28,213 nucleotides of DNA from a virus. A model generated the notes under the pieces. The model did no database searches. It saw nothing but the letters and a program-made list of their open reading frames with translations, and was not told the origin of the DNA. Below are positions 22,041 to 28,213 of this stretch, piece after piece. Position 1 is the first letter of the stretch, and each line of letters starts with the position of its first letter. A program made the position numbers and the translations under genes. The stretch lies in the IMG/VR virus record IMGVR_UViG_3300026078_000074, positions 1-28,213 of that record, one strand, 5' to 3'.

Positions 22041-23399
22041 TCAGACGGCCGTGATCGTGCAGAACGCCTGCGAGTCGAGCACGCCGAAGCCGGCACGCAT
22101 CTCGGCCAGGATCGCGAGAAGGTTCCGCGTGAAGAAGTCCATGTGCGAATCCGTCACGCTGACGGAAATGCCCTCACGCTCCCACAGCACGCCGAACCGG
22201 AAATCACCGACGAGAGCAGTGTTCGCGGCGAGACCCTCGCTCACGACGACGCGCAGACCCCAAATCGAGTTGAGCTGATCGAGGGAAGCGCGAGGATCGC
22301 CGAGAATGTAGTTCCCTTGCGTGTCCTTCGCGAGAAGGAACCCGGTCGAGTACCAGTCGTCGGGGTGGATGACCATTGCAGTAGGCCGGCGACGACCGGT
22401 GACCCGAACTGCCTTGATCGCGTCGACAACCGCGTCGATGTCGGTGCCGGCCGAACCGACCGTGAGCGGCGAGCTGTTCATGATCCCAAGGAAGTTCTCC
22501 CCGGAACCGGAGCCGCTCAAGATCTGGTCTTCGAGTTCCTCGTTCAGCCCGTAGCGCAGGAACGAGTCGACGATCGTGCGCACCTGACCGGCGTCCGAAG
22601 CGGCGCGCTTCGTCATCGGCATCCAGTGCGCGAGCGTCTTGATCGTGGTCGTGACCTTCTCAAGCGCGACGCCTGATTCGGGCTTGTACCCGCCCGAAGT
22701 CAGCTCGCCACCGGTCGGCGCGTTGTACGTCGCCGGAAGACCGCTCTGCGTCGCCTCCGGAACCGGCGCAGCGTTGTTCGTCTTGCCGGTGATCCGGACG
22801 TACTCGATCGTGTCGCTCTCCGTCGAGCCGTGCGTGACCAGATCCGAGACGGTCAGCTCGCGCTCGCCCACGAGATCCGTAACGGGGGTATAAATGTCGT
22901 TCCGGATGAACGCGCCACCGGAAGTGTCAGAAGCGCCGGTGACGAGCGACTTCAGACCCATCTCGGGGGTGAAGAACGTCGGGGACTGAATCCCCTTCGT
23001 CGAGTCGGGAATAACTCCATCCCGGCCGCCGTAGCGCTTCGTGAACTCCTTGAACTGGTCCGACTCCGTGAAGAGCTGACCCCACGTCTTGCCCTGCGGG
23101 TTGCCGGCCAGACCGGAGGGAGTGAGCGCCGCGCGAGCGGTCTTCATCGCCTGCGCGTCGAGCTGCTCCGGGTCGGGCTCTGCGAGCGACTTCAGGAACG
23201 AACGCGCGTCGTCGAGATCCTTGCGCGCCTCTCCCTCGTCGAGAACTTGCTGCTTCAGGCTCTTCACTTCGCGAGCGCGACGAAGAAGTTCCTGCGTCTG
23301 CTCGCCGGTCTGCGGACCGGTCTGCTTGTCGATCTCGTCAGCGAGCGTCTGAAGCCCCTTGACTTCGGCTTCCATGCGCTCACGCAGTGCGGAAGGCAC
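22041..23399 (-). CDS. Major capsid protein, HK97 fold
   Basis: 452 residues from GTG 23399 behind GGAGAAGC. The first about 110 residues are a charged helical delta-like domain (RERMEAEVKGLQTLADEIDKQ; QELLRRAREVKSLKQQVLDEGE in part) that acts as internal scaffold and is normally cut off by the prohead protease. The rest has the HK97 pattern: GGAFIRNDIYTPVTDLVGERELTVSDLV, EATQSGLPATY, then KVTTTIKTLAHWMPMTKRAASDA, ILSGSGSGENFLGIM, TAMVIHPDDWYSTG, and a final SVTDSHMDFFTRNLLAILAEMRAGFGV (all in part). The final mature chain probably begins near residue 110-165. No separate scaffolding gene is present. Confidence 0.93.
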   Translation of the reverse strand: MPSALRERMEAEVKGLQTLADEIDKQTGPQTGEQTQELLRRAREVKSLKQQVLDEGEARKDLDDARSFLKSLAEPDPEQLDAQAMKTARAALTPSGLAGNPQGKTWGQLFTESDQFKEFTKRYGGRDGVIPDSTKGIQSPTFFTPEMGLKSLVTGASDTSGGAFIRNDIYTPVTDLVGERELTVSDLVTHGSTESDTIEYVRITGKTNNAAPVPEATQSGLPATYNAPTGGELTSGGYKPESGVALEKVTTTIKTLAHWMPMTKRAASDAGQVRTIVDSFLRYGLNEELEDQILSGSGSGENFLGIMNSSPLTVGSAGTDIDAVVDAIKAVRVTGRRRPTAMVIHPDDWYSTGFLLAKDTQGNYILGDPRASLDQLNSIWGLRVVVSEGLAANTALVGDFRFGVLWEREGISVSVTDSHMDFFTRNLLAILAEMRAGFGVLDSQAFCTITAV

Positions 23400-23426
23400 C
23401 GTGCTTCTCCGTTCGTGTCCGGCTCG

Positions 23427-24341
23427 TCAGTCGACGAGCGCTAGTGCGGTCTCTGCGTCTGCGAGAGCCGCATGTGCCATTGCGAGCGCCGAAGCCTCAT
23501 CGGCAGGAACGGCAGACTTCGAGTCGGCAGTTCCGGCAGAGTCGGGCTTGGGGGCAGACTTTCCATCATCGCTCTTCACCGGCTCGTAAACGACCTTCGC
23601 GACAACTTCGATCGCGTCGCCGGTCATCTTCGCTTCGTTACCGGTGACTTCGTAGTTCTGCTGAAGCATGCGGGGTCCGGTCTTCGATGAGTAGACCCGG
23701 AACACCGCCCACTCGTCGGTGTAGTCGATCAGGTAGGCGTACGACCGTTCTCCTCCGTGCGCCTGCTCGATCGCCCGGTTCAGCGCCTCCGAGAGCACGC
23801 TTGCCGTCAGCCCGTGACCCTTGAACATCGGACGGTCAAAGCCACGCACGCGAGCGATCGTGCCGTCATCACCGGGGAGAGCTGAGCGATCAGCGAATGC
23901 CTTCGCGCTGATGACGTTCGCACCACGGTTCGAAGGGATCGGGGTGAAGGCACCGTTCAAGATCTCAGCCTTGACGATGGTCGGCACACCGTCACGCTGT
24001 TCGTACTCAGCGCCCATGAAAGCGACGCTCGTCGAGCGAACGTGACCCTCGCGAACGAGGGTCCGTACCTTCTGCGCTTCGGGGATCGATGACCATGTGC
24101 CGGCGACCTTGAGCAGATCACCGTCGTATCGCGGGGTTCCACTGCCGACCGTCGTCGCGACGCTCATTCCGTGGTCGATGTCGAAGCTCATGTGCTCCGG
24201 CAGCGGTTCGAAAGCCTTCACAGCGATCGACTCGCCGTCTCTGTCGACTTCCGGAGTCGAGAGAATGACTTCGAACTGTCCGGGGAACTCATCCGCTCCG
24301 CCGATATCCTTGACCGTGCCGAACGCGTACAGCTTGTTCAT
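23427..24341 (-). CDS. Prohead maturation protease (HK97/S78-like) with extra C-terminal domain
   Basis: 304 residues from ATG 24341 behind GAAGGAGATC; the frame is open farther upstream but that part lies inside the portal gene. The N-terminal about 165 residues match the HK97 prohead protease: VDRDGESIAVKAF, a DIDHGMS histidine and an STSVAFMGAEY serine motif, then LNGAFTPIPSNRGANV. These proteases remove the capsid delta domain and packaged assembly proteins. The last 140 residues form an added domain: helix VLSEALNRAIEQAH, strands YAYLIDYTDEWAVFRV and EVVAKVVYEPV, and a low-complexity tail with DSAGTADSKSAVPADE. The extra domain may bind capsid precursors or DNA. Confidence 0.87.
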   Translation of the reverse strand: MNKLYAFGTVKDIGGADEFPGQFEVILSTPEVDRDGESIAVKAFEPLPEHMSFDIDHGMSVATTVGSGTPRYDGDLLKVAGTWSSIPEAQKVRTLVREGHVRSTSVAFMGAEYEQRDGVPTIVKAEILNGAFTPIPSNRGANVISAKAFADRSALPGDDGTIARVRGFDRPMFKGHGLTASVLSEALNRAIEQAHGGERSYAYLIDYTDEWAVFRVYSSKTGPRMLQQNYEVTGNEAKMTGDAIEVVAKVVYEPVKSDDGKSAPKPDSAGTADSKSAVPADEASALAMAHAALADAETALALVD

Positions 24342-25828
24342 GCTGCGATCTCCTTCTGAATCGTCTTCAGCCGGGCTCGCAGCTCCGGCACGCTCTCGTC
24401 GAGATCGAATGCCTTGCGACACTCTGCGATGACTTTTTGCCCGAACACCGGGTCAAGACCATCGATAAGCGCAGTCTCGTCGATGTCGCGCACGTCCACG
24501 ATCCGGCTGAGTCGCCCCATGACCGTTCGCATGCCCACGTCGAGCCGGCGAGCTGAGACACGCACGGTGCGCTTCGCCGGCTCGTCGGCAGTGTCGTCAG
24601 CATTGTCGGCCGGAGCCGGGTCATTCTGTGAGCCCGGCGCTCCGGCATCGATCGGACCCGGCTCGCTGAGCCGTTCGAGCGGCAGCGTCGCTGTGTTCAC
24701 AAGAATGACGTCGGTGCCATCCTTGAACGGCAGATTCTCTGCGCGACGCTTCTCAGCGATCGTCATGTAATCAGCCTTCGAGAACGCAGTCGTACGCTGT
24801 TCGAAGTCGCCTCTCAGCACACCGTCAAGCAAGAACTCGGCGTACTCGTTCGCAGCGAAGTCAGGCGCTCGAAGCTGCGTGTCGACATCGCTTTCGAACG
24901 CACGCAGGATCGCTGCCATTGTGTCTCGATACAGCGACCGCATTTGCTCTGTGATGTTCGAATACGTCGCGTTGTCGAGGATCTGCACAGCCGGGGGCGG
25001 CATGTCGTACACCGCGCAGACTTCCTCGCGGTTCAGCTTCCGGCTCTCGATGTACTGCGCGTCGTCGGCCGAGATCGTGAGTGGAGCCGGCTCCATGCCC
25101 TCTTCGAGAACGAGCGTCTTGCCGGTGTTCCATGCACCCGTGTACATGCCGTCGAACTGACCCTTGAGCCGAGCCTGCGCACCGTCGCTGAGATTGCTCG
25201 GGTGCTTCAGCACGAAGCCGGGGCGAGCGCCGTTGCGCCAGAACGCAGAAGTCGCAGCCTTCGACGACGCTTCGTGCTCAAGCGTCGAGCGCAGCGGTTC
25301 GAGCGCGCTCATCCCCCGACCGTCCGGGTTCGGGTTCCACGACTTGAAGTACACGAGATCGGCCGGCTTGATGCCCTGAAGCTGAGCCTTCCCGTTCGAG
25401 AAGTTCCACACGTCGCGAGCTTCGTCGTACTGCATTCCGGTCGGGTGAAGGGGGACGAGTTGGAACGGTCTTCCCCCACGGTCGCGCCGCTTGTACCAGA
25501 ACGCTTCTCCGAACACGTCGTACGTGCTACTCGTCCACTCCCAAAAGCGGTACGGCGAGATCGCCGGATTCGGGTTGTCGAGAAGCATCTTGTACGGGCT
25601 CGTCGGTGCCGCTTCGGGTCGGTTCAGATCGTCCCTGATGTACGTCTTCAGGGGAAGGCGCGCGAGAGATCGAGCGCGCTTCGACACGACCACGTACACC
25701 CACGGCTGCCGGCGATACATTCCGTGATACCCGTGCCAGTGGTTCGGCCGTTCGTAGTTGTAGAACCAATCCGACGTGGCTCCGGGGAAGTACGGGGTCT
25801 TGACCGCAACTCCCGACGAGATCAGCAC
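24338..25828 (-). CDS. Portal protein, HK97 family
   Basis: 496 residues from GTG 25828 behind GGGGGGAA. Typical portal features: RRQPWVYVVVSKRARSLARLPLKTY near residues 38-63, YRFWEWTSSTYDVFGEAFWYKRR near 92-115, PADLVYFKSWNPNPDGRGMSALEPLR, LKGQFDGMYTGAWNTGKTLVLEEGMEP, and a long helix with REEVCAVYDMPPPAVQI and YSNITEQMRSLYRDTMA (all in part). A C-terminal low-complexity stretch (about 405-440) precedes a basic helical end. The dodecamer sits at one capsid vertex, docks terminase and carries the connector. Its stop overlaps the protease start (ATGA). Confidence 0.93.
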   Translation of the reverse strand: MLISSGVAVKTPYFPGATSDWFYNYERPNHWHGYHGMYRRQPWVYVVVSKRARSLARLPLKTYIRDDLNRPEAAPTSPYKMLLDNPNPAISPYRFWEWTSSTYDVFGEAFWYKRRDRGGRPFQLVPLHPTGMQYDEARDVWNFSNGKAQLQGIKPADLVYFKSWNPNPDGRGMSALEPLRSTLEHEASSKAATSAFWRNGARPGFVLKHPSNLSDGAQARLKGQFDGMYTGAWNTGKTLVLEEGMEPAPLTISADDAQYIESRKLNREEVCAVYDMPPPAVQILDNATYSNITEQMRSLYRDTMAAILRAFESDVDTQLRAPDFAANEYAEFLLDGVLRGDFEQRTTAFSKADYMTIAEKRRAENLPFKDGTDVILVNTATLPLERLSEPGPIDAGAPGSQNDPAPADNADDTADEPAKRTVRVSARRLDVGMRTVMGRLSRIVDVRDIDETALIDGLDPVFGQKVIAECRKAFDLDESVPELRARLKTIQKEIAA

Positions 25829-25837
25829 ACTTCCCCC

Positions 25838-26176
25838 CTAGGGCTTCTGAACGTACGCGATGTCGGATACGAAGATCAGAAGCTCACCGTCGACAGGCAA
25901 GTTCTCTCGCTTATCGGCCATGCCGATGCCTGCCGCTCCGCGTAGCACGATCTCGCGCGGGGTCTCCTCCCACAGCACACCCGAGAACGTTTCACCGGTC
26001 TTCATCGTGACCACGATCTGATCGCGAACGAGTCGCTCGATTCCAGCCGGGTCGGGGGGAGGGGGAGGGTCGGACGGCTCAGCGCGGGTCGCTCGACGCA
26101 GCTCGTACCACCCGATCAGTAGAGCAACGGCGAGAAGTGTGAGCACACCGATCGCGATGATTCCCGGCACGTTCAC
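25838..26176 (-). CDS. Membrane-anchored Sm-like (LSM-like) domain protein
   Basis: 112 residues from GTG 26176, overlapping the terminase stop (GTGA). Residues about 5-24 form one hydrophobic span (IIAIGVLTLLAVALLIGWY), followed by a basic/acidic linker with PPPPPDP. Residues about 46-112 resemble a five-stranded Sm-like barrel: an N-terminal helix (IERLVRDQ), IVVTMKTGETFSGVLWEET, REIVLRGA, then after a loop VDGELLIFVSDIAYVQ. Sm folds bind RNA or DNA, or form rings. The position between large terminase and portal is conserved for small proteins in many actinophages, as I recall, but their role is unknown. Membrane attachment might put packaging or the portal complex at the membrane; that is inference. 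Confidence 0.72.
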   Translation of the reverse strand: MNVPGIIAIGVLTLLAVALLIGWYELRRATRAEPSDPPPPPDPAGIERLVRDQIVVTMKTGETFSGVLWEETPREIVLRGAAGIGMADKRENLPVDGELLIFVSDIAYVQKP

Positions 26177-27657
26177 AGCTCGACCATCCCTCTCGACTCG
26201 TACACCGATGTCGTCGGCGCGTTCAGCCGAGCGAGCGCTAGGTATTGGTACAGCGCTATCGTCATCGCCTCAACCGGTGAAGTGTCGGTCGCTTCCTTAC
26301 GCGACCACGTGAACCCGTCGCCTAGTGGACGCTTGTTCGCGGTCGCGACTGCGCGCGTCAGCTCCGGCTGCCCGAAGTGACAGAAGCGGGGATTGTCGCC
26401 GGCCACTTCAGACAGGAACAGCCCGAACGCGCGAGCCGTCTCCTGCATCCCGATTTCGATCAGCGGAACGTCAGCGTCGATTAGGGGAGCGATCAGCCTG
26501 CCGGCCGGCCCGCCACGATCGACCACGACCCCGAGATTCGGGTTCGCCTTTGTCAGCGCGCTCAGCGCATCGACTGCCCACATCGCGCCGGCTTTGTGCT
26601 CGATCACTTGCCCGACGAACTGCCCGTCAATCGAGCCAAGCACGACGATCGCGGTCTCTTGCGCGTCCGGCCACGCTGAAGCAACGGCGAAAATGACCGG
26701 ACCGTCAGGCCGAATCGGCTCGACTTCGCGCTCTTCCCATGCCGTCCGGGTGATGATCGACCATTCGGGAACGGCATCTTTGCGCACCCACCGGTTCAGG
26801 AAGGCGCGAGAAAAGTCGATCAGGCCCATGTCGTCAAGTTCGGCACGGATCGCTTCTTCGGTCTGCGTGTAGCCGAGAGCCGGCATGCAGCCGTACCACG
26901 TCTCGGGGTCGTACGGGTCTTCGTCTTCCGGGCTTGACCACTCGAAGTAGCAGCGGCCGGTCGTGCGTCCCTTCGCTACGGCGAGCCGACCGGCTGCGAC
27001 TTCCTCTTCGAGATACGGCGACTCGCCCAACCATCCGGCCGTACTGAGAACCCCGAGCTGCTTGTTCACTCGGGTAATCATCGCCGGCCGAAATGCCTGC
27101 TCTAGTCGCCGGTCTTGCTGCGCGAAAGCCTCATCGATGTACGCTTCGTCGATGGTTCCGCCGTGACCGGCTTTCTCCGTGTTCGACTCGATGCCGAATC
27201 GCGTGCTGTTCGGGAAGCGAATATGCTCCGAACCGTTGCGCTTCTGTACCTTGATCTTCGGTCCGAAGTACCGATTCTCTTCGAGGACAGTCGCAAAGTC
27301 TTCTTCCCACTTCTCGCGAGCCTTCTCGCGAGTCTGTGCGGTATAGACGATCTTCTGTCGACGGCCAAAGAACTCCGTCGCCATGCCCCGATGAACAGCC
27401 TTCGCGAGAACGAGCGTCGTCTTTCCGCTCTGCCGGGGGACAGTCAGCCCGAACTTCGAGTACGCGAGCCGACCGGTGTCCGGGTCGATCTCAAGCGCAA
27501 CGTCTGCGACGTACTGCTGCCACGGCATGAACGGGGTGCCGATTCGAGCTGCGACCATGCCCACGGCCGGGCCGAGAGTGAGCCGGCTCGGCGTTCTAGG
27601 TGTCCCGAACCGGGGAAGGGTTCGGGCTCGGCGCGGAGATCGCAGACTCGAACTCAT
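26173..27657 (-). CDS. Terminase large subunit
   Basis: 494 residues from ATG 27657, with GGAGG eight bases upstream; the first 62 bases overlap the TerS gene. Residues 74-81 (PRQSGKTT) are Walker A, 173-177 (YIDEA) Walker B with catalytic Glu, and LSTAGW near 204-209 fits the coupling motif. The C-terminal part fits an RNase H-like nuclease: a strand with VIFAVASAWPD near 321-331, GVVVDRGG near 376-383 with D380, and DTSPVEAMTIALYQYLA near the end. The usual first metal-binding Asp of the nuclease appears replaced by Ala (A326). TerL pumps DNA into the prohead through the portal and cuts concatemers. Confidence 0.93.
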   Translation of the reverse strand: MSSSLRSPRRARTLPRFGTPRTPSRLTLGPAVGMVAARIGTPFMPWQQYVADVALEIDPDTGRLAYSKFGLTVPRQSGKTTLVLAKAVHRGMATEFFGRRQKIVYTAQTREKAREKWEEDFATVLEENRYFGPKIKVQKRNGSEHIRFPNSTRFGIESNTEKAGHGGTIDEAYIDEAFAQQDRRLEQAFRPAMITRVNKQLGVLSTAGWLGESPYLEEEVAAGRLAVAKGRTTGRCYFEWSSPEDEDPYDPETWYGCMPALGYTQTEEAIRAELDDMGLIDFSRAFLNRWVRKDAVPEWSIITRTAWEEREVEPIRPDGPVIFAVASAWPDAQETAIVVLGSIDGQFVGQVIEHKAGAMWAVDALSALTKANPNLGVVVDRGGPAGRLIAPLIDADVPLIEIGMQETARAFGLFLSEVAGDNPRFCHFGQPELTRAVATANKRPLGDGFTWSRKEATDTSPVEAMTIALYQYLALARLNAPTTSVYESRGMVEL

Positions 27658-27913
27658 CGCCTTCGCCTCCGGGTGCGTTCACGATCGTGTCGACGGTCAT
27701 CCGCAGCTCGCGCGCAGTGCCGGCGAGAGGCGCCTTCGTGTCGTTTCGATCCTCGTCGAGTGACCGTGCGAGCCGGCGAGCGACCGCCCCGAGCGTCTCT
27801 GCGAACGGGTGACCACTGCTGACGGCTGCGAGATCGGCGCGCACGTGCGCCTCAACATCACCGAAAGCGCCGCTGTGATGGTCGCCTGCGTCGAAGGGGT
27901 CGCCTATACCCAC
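27596..27913 (-). CDS. Terminase small subunit
   Basis: 105 residues from GTG 27913, overlapping the preceding gene's stop by ten bases. A disordered first 20 residues is followed by helices: VEAHVRADLAAVSSG, ETLGAVARRLARSLDE, and KAPLAGTARELRMTVDTIV, then a proline/serine-rich tail. The pattern of a leucine-rich helix, Ala-Arg-Ser-Leu-Asp-Glu and then a P-L-A-x-x-A-R-E-L-R helix is common in small actinophage TerS proteins. It recognises the packaging site and delivers DNA to TerL. No clear helix-turn-helix is seen. Confidence 0.78.
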   Translation of the reverse strand: MGIGDPFDAGDHHSGAFGDVEAHVRADLAAVSSGHPFAETLGAVARRLARSLDEDRNDTKAPLAGTARELRMTVDTIVNAPGGEGDEFESAISAPSPNPSPVRDT

Positions 27914-28095
27914 GTCTCACCCCTCCGTGCGGCAGCGGCGCGCTGAGCGCGCTTCTCGCGGGCTCTCCGGCGACGGTCTCTGCGGTTCTCGACGACGTAC
28001 ACCGGCTCGCGACGATCGGTCGCAACTTCGGTCAGTTCTCGCGCGAGCCACTCGCCCACGAACGCCGGGTTCGTCGGCACACCGTTTCCGGTCAC
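27904..28095 (-). CDS. Small arginine-rich protein before terminase
   Basis: 63 residues from GTG 28095 with GAAGGGG upstream. The N-terminal half is mixed (FVGEWLARELTEVATDRREPVYVVE in part), and the second half is an extremely basic run with NRRDRRRRAREKRAQRAAAARR, likely to bind nucleic acid. Its TAG lies within the TerS start region, implying coupling. It could be a packaging accessory or a DNA-binding regulator of the structural operon; no family is recognised. Confidence 0.62.
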   Translation of the reverse strand: MTGNGVPTNPAFVGEWLARELTEVATDRREPVYVVENRRDRRRRAREKRAQRAAAARRGETWV

Positions 28096-28122
28096 TTTCT
28101 GTCACCCCTTCGCGTCCGTTTC

Positions 28123-28149
28123 CACTTTGGACTGTCCACATTGGACTGT
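28123..28149. repeat. Direct repeat with embedded palindrome upstream of structural operon
   Basis: CACNTTGGACTGT occurs twice, at 28123-28135 and 28137-28149, one and a half helical turns apart (14 bases). The sequence between forms an odd palindrome, TGGACTGTCCA (28128-28138), and the second copy supplies a further half-site. Located 28-54 bases upstream of the first gene of the operon, this looks like an operator or terminase-binding site (cos/pac). No good promoter hexamers were identified with it. Confidence 0.5.
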
Positions 28150-28213
28150 GCTCGTTCGCTGAAAACGGTCAAGATCGCTCGCCGAAATCCTCGCGGGAGA
28201 GAAAAACGGCGGC

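Noticed and set aside
2495-27486. Eight scattered copies of GACCCGGA or its complement (for example 2495-2502, 11221-11228, 14219-14226, 16191-16198, 19197-19204, 23167-23174, 23694-23701, 27479-27486), similar to the 8-base TraB recognition repeat reported for Streptomyces plasmid pSVH1.
   Set aside because: They are dispersed singly, mostly within codons for Asp-Pro-type residues in a GC-rich sequence, and do not cluster as a transfer locus would. A full count against shuffled sequence was not possible.
28092-28213. An open frame on the minus strand from the window edge ending in a TGA that overlaps the GTG at 28095, possibly the C-terminus of an upstream gene.
   Set aside because: Only 39 codons are visible, the sequence is very basic without recognisable features, and the stretch contains the repeat/palindrome. 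Sequence beyond the window is needed.

Overview
The window looks like part of a tailed (siphovirus-type) actinobacteriophage or prophage. I infer this from GC-rich sequence (low 60s percent by eye), frequent GTG starts, GTGA/ATGA/TGATG stop-start overlaps, and structural proteins of the kinds seen in phages of high-GC Gram-positives. Genus cannot be told from sequence alone; a Rhodococcus/Gordonia/Streptomyces-like host is a guess. No integrase, repressor, replication gene or tRNA is visible, so the early region, and any attachment site, lies outside.

Layout. (1) Positions 1-2085, plus strand: five small genes of unknown role: an acidic coiled-coil protein, two small soluble proteins, a 46-aa single-span membrane protein and a secreted six-cysteine protein. 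A strong hairpin at 2099-2144 ends this block and the one converging on it. (2) 2165-4535, minus strand: the lysis cassette, with two small membrane proteins and two small soluble ones, then an amidase endolysin and a holin-like protein. (3) 4620-8132, plus strand, divergent from lysis: an FtsK/TraB-like dsDNA translocase carrying a C-terminal GIY-YIG nuclease domain, followed by an SpdB/DUF2637-like four-span membrane protein. This pair resembles the double-stranded-DNA transfer module of actinobacterial conjugative plasmids and AICEs. Three inverted repeats (8180-8331) close it against the structural operon. (4) 28095-8336, minus strand: one continuous morphogenesis operon read right to left: small basic protein, TerS, TerL, membrane-anchored Sm-like protein, HK97 portal, prohead protease, HK97 capsid, four small head proteins, an 895-aa repeat protein, connector, tail terminator, small protein, major tail protein, gp10-like protein, tail assembly chaperones with a -1 frameshift site, tape measure, and a very compact tail tip.

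Together, block 4 builds and fills the particle, block 2 releases it, and block 3 may add a second, conjugation-like route of DNA movement or act in replication, segregation or exclusion. The most unusual signals are the translocase-nuclease fusion next to the SpdB-like gene, the tandem 20-residue repeats of the 895-aa protein within the head genes, the Sm-like protein between terminase and portal, and the secreted cysteine-rich cargo protein. Domain assignments were made by eye from motifs; no database search was run.
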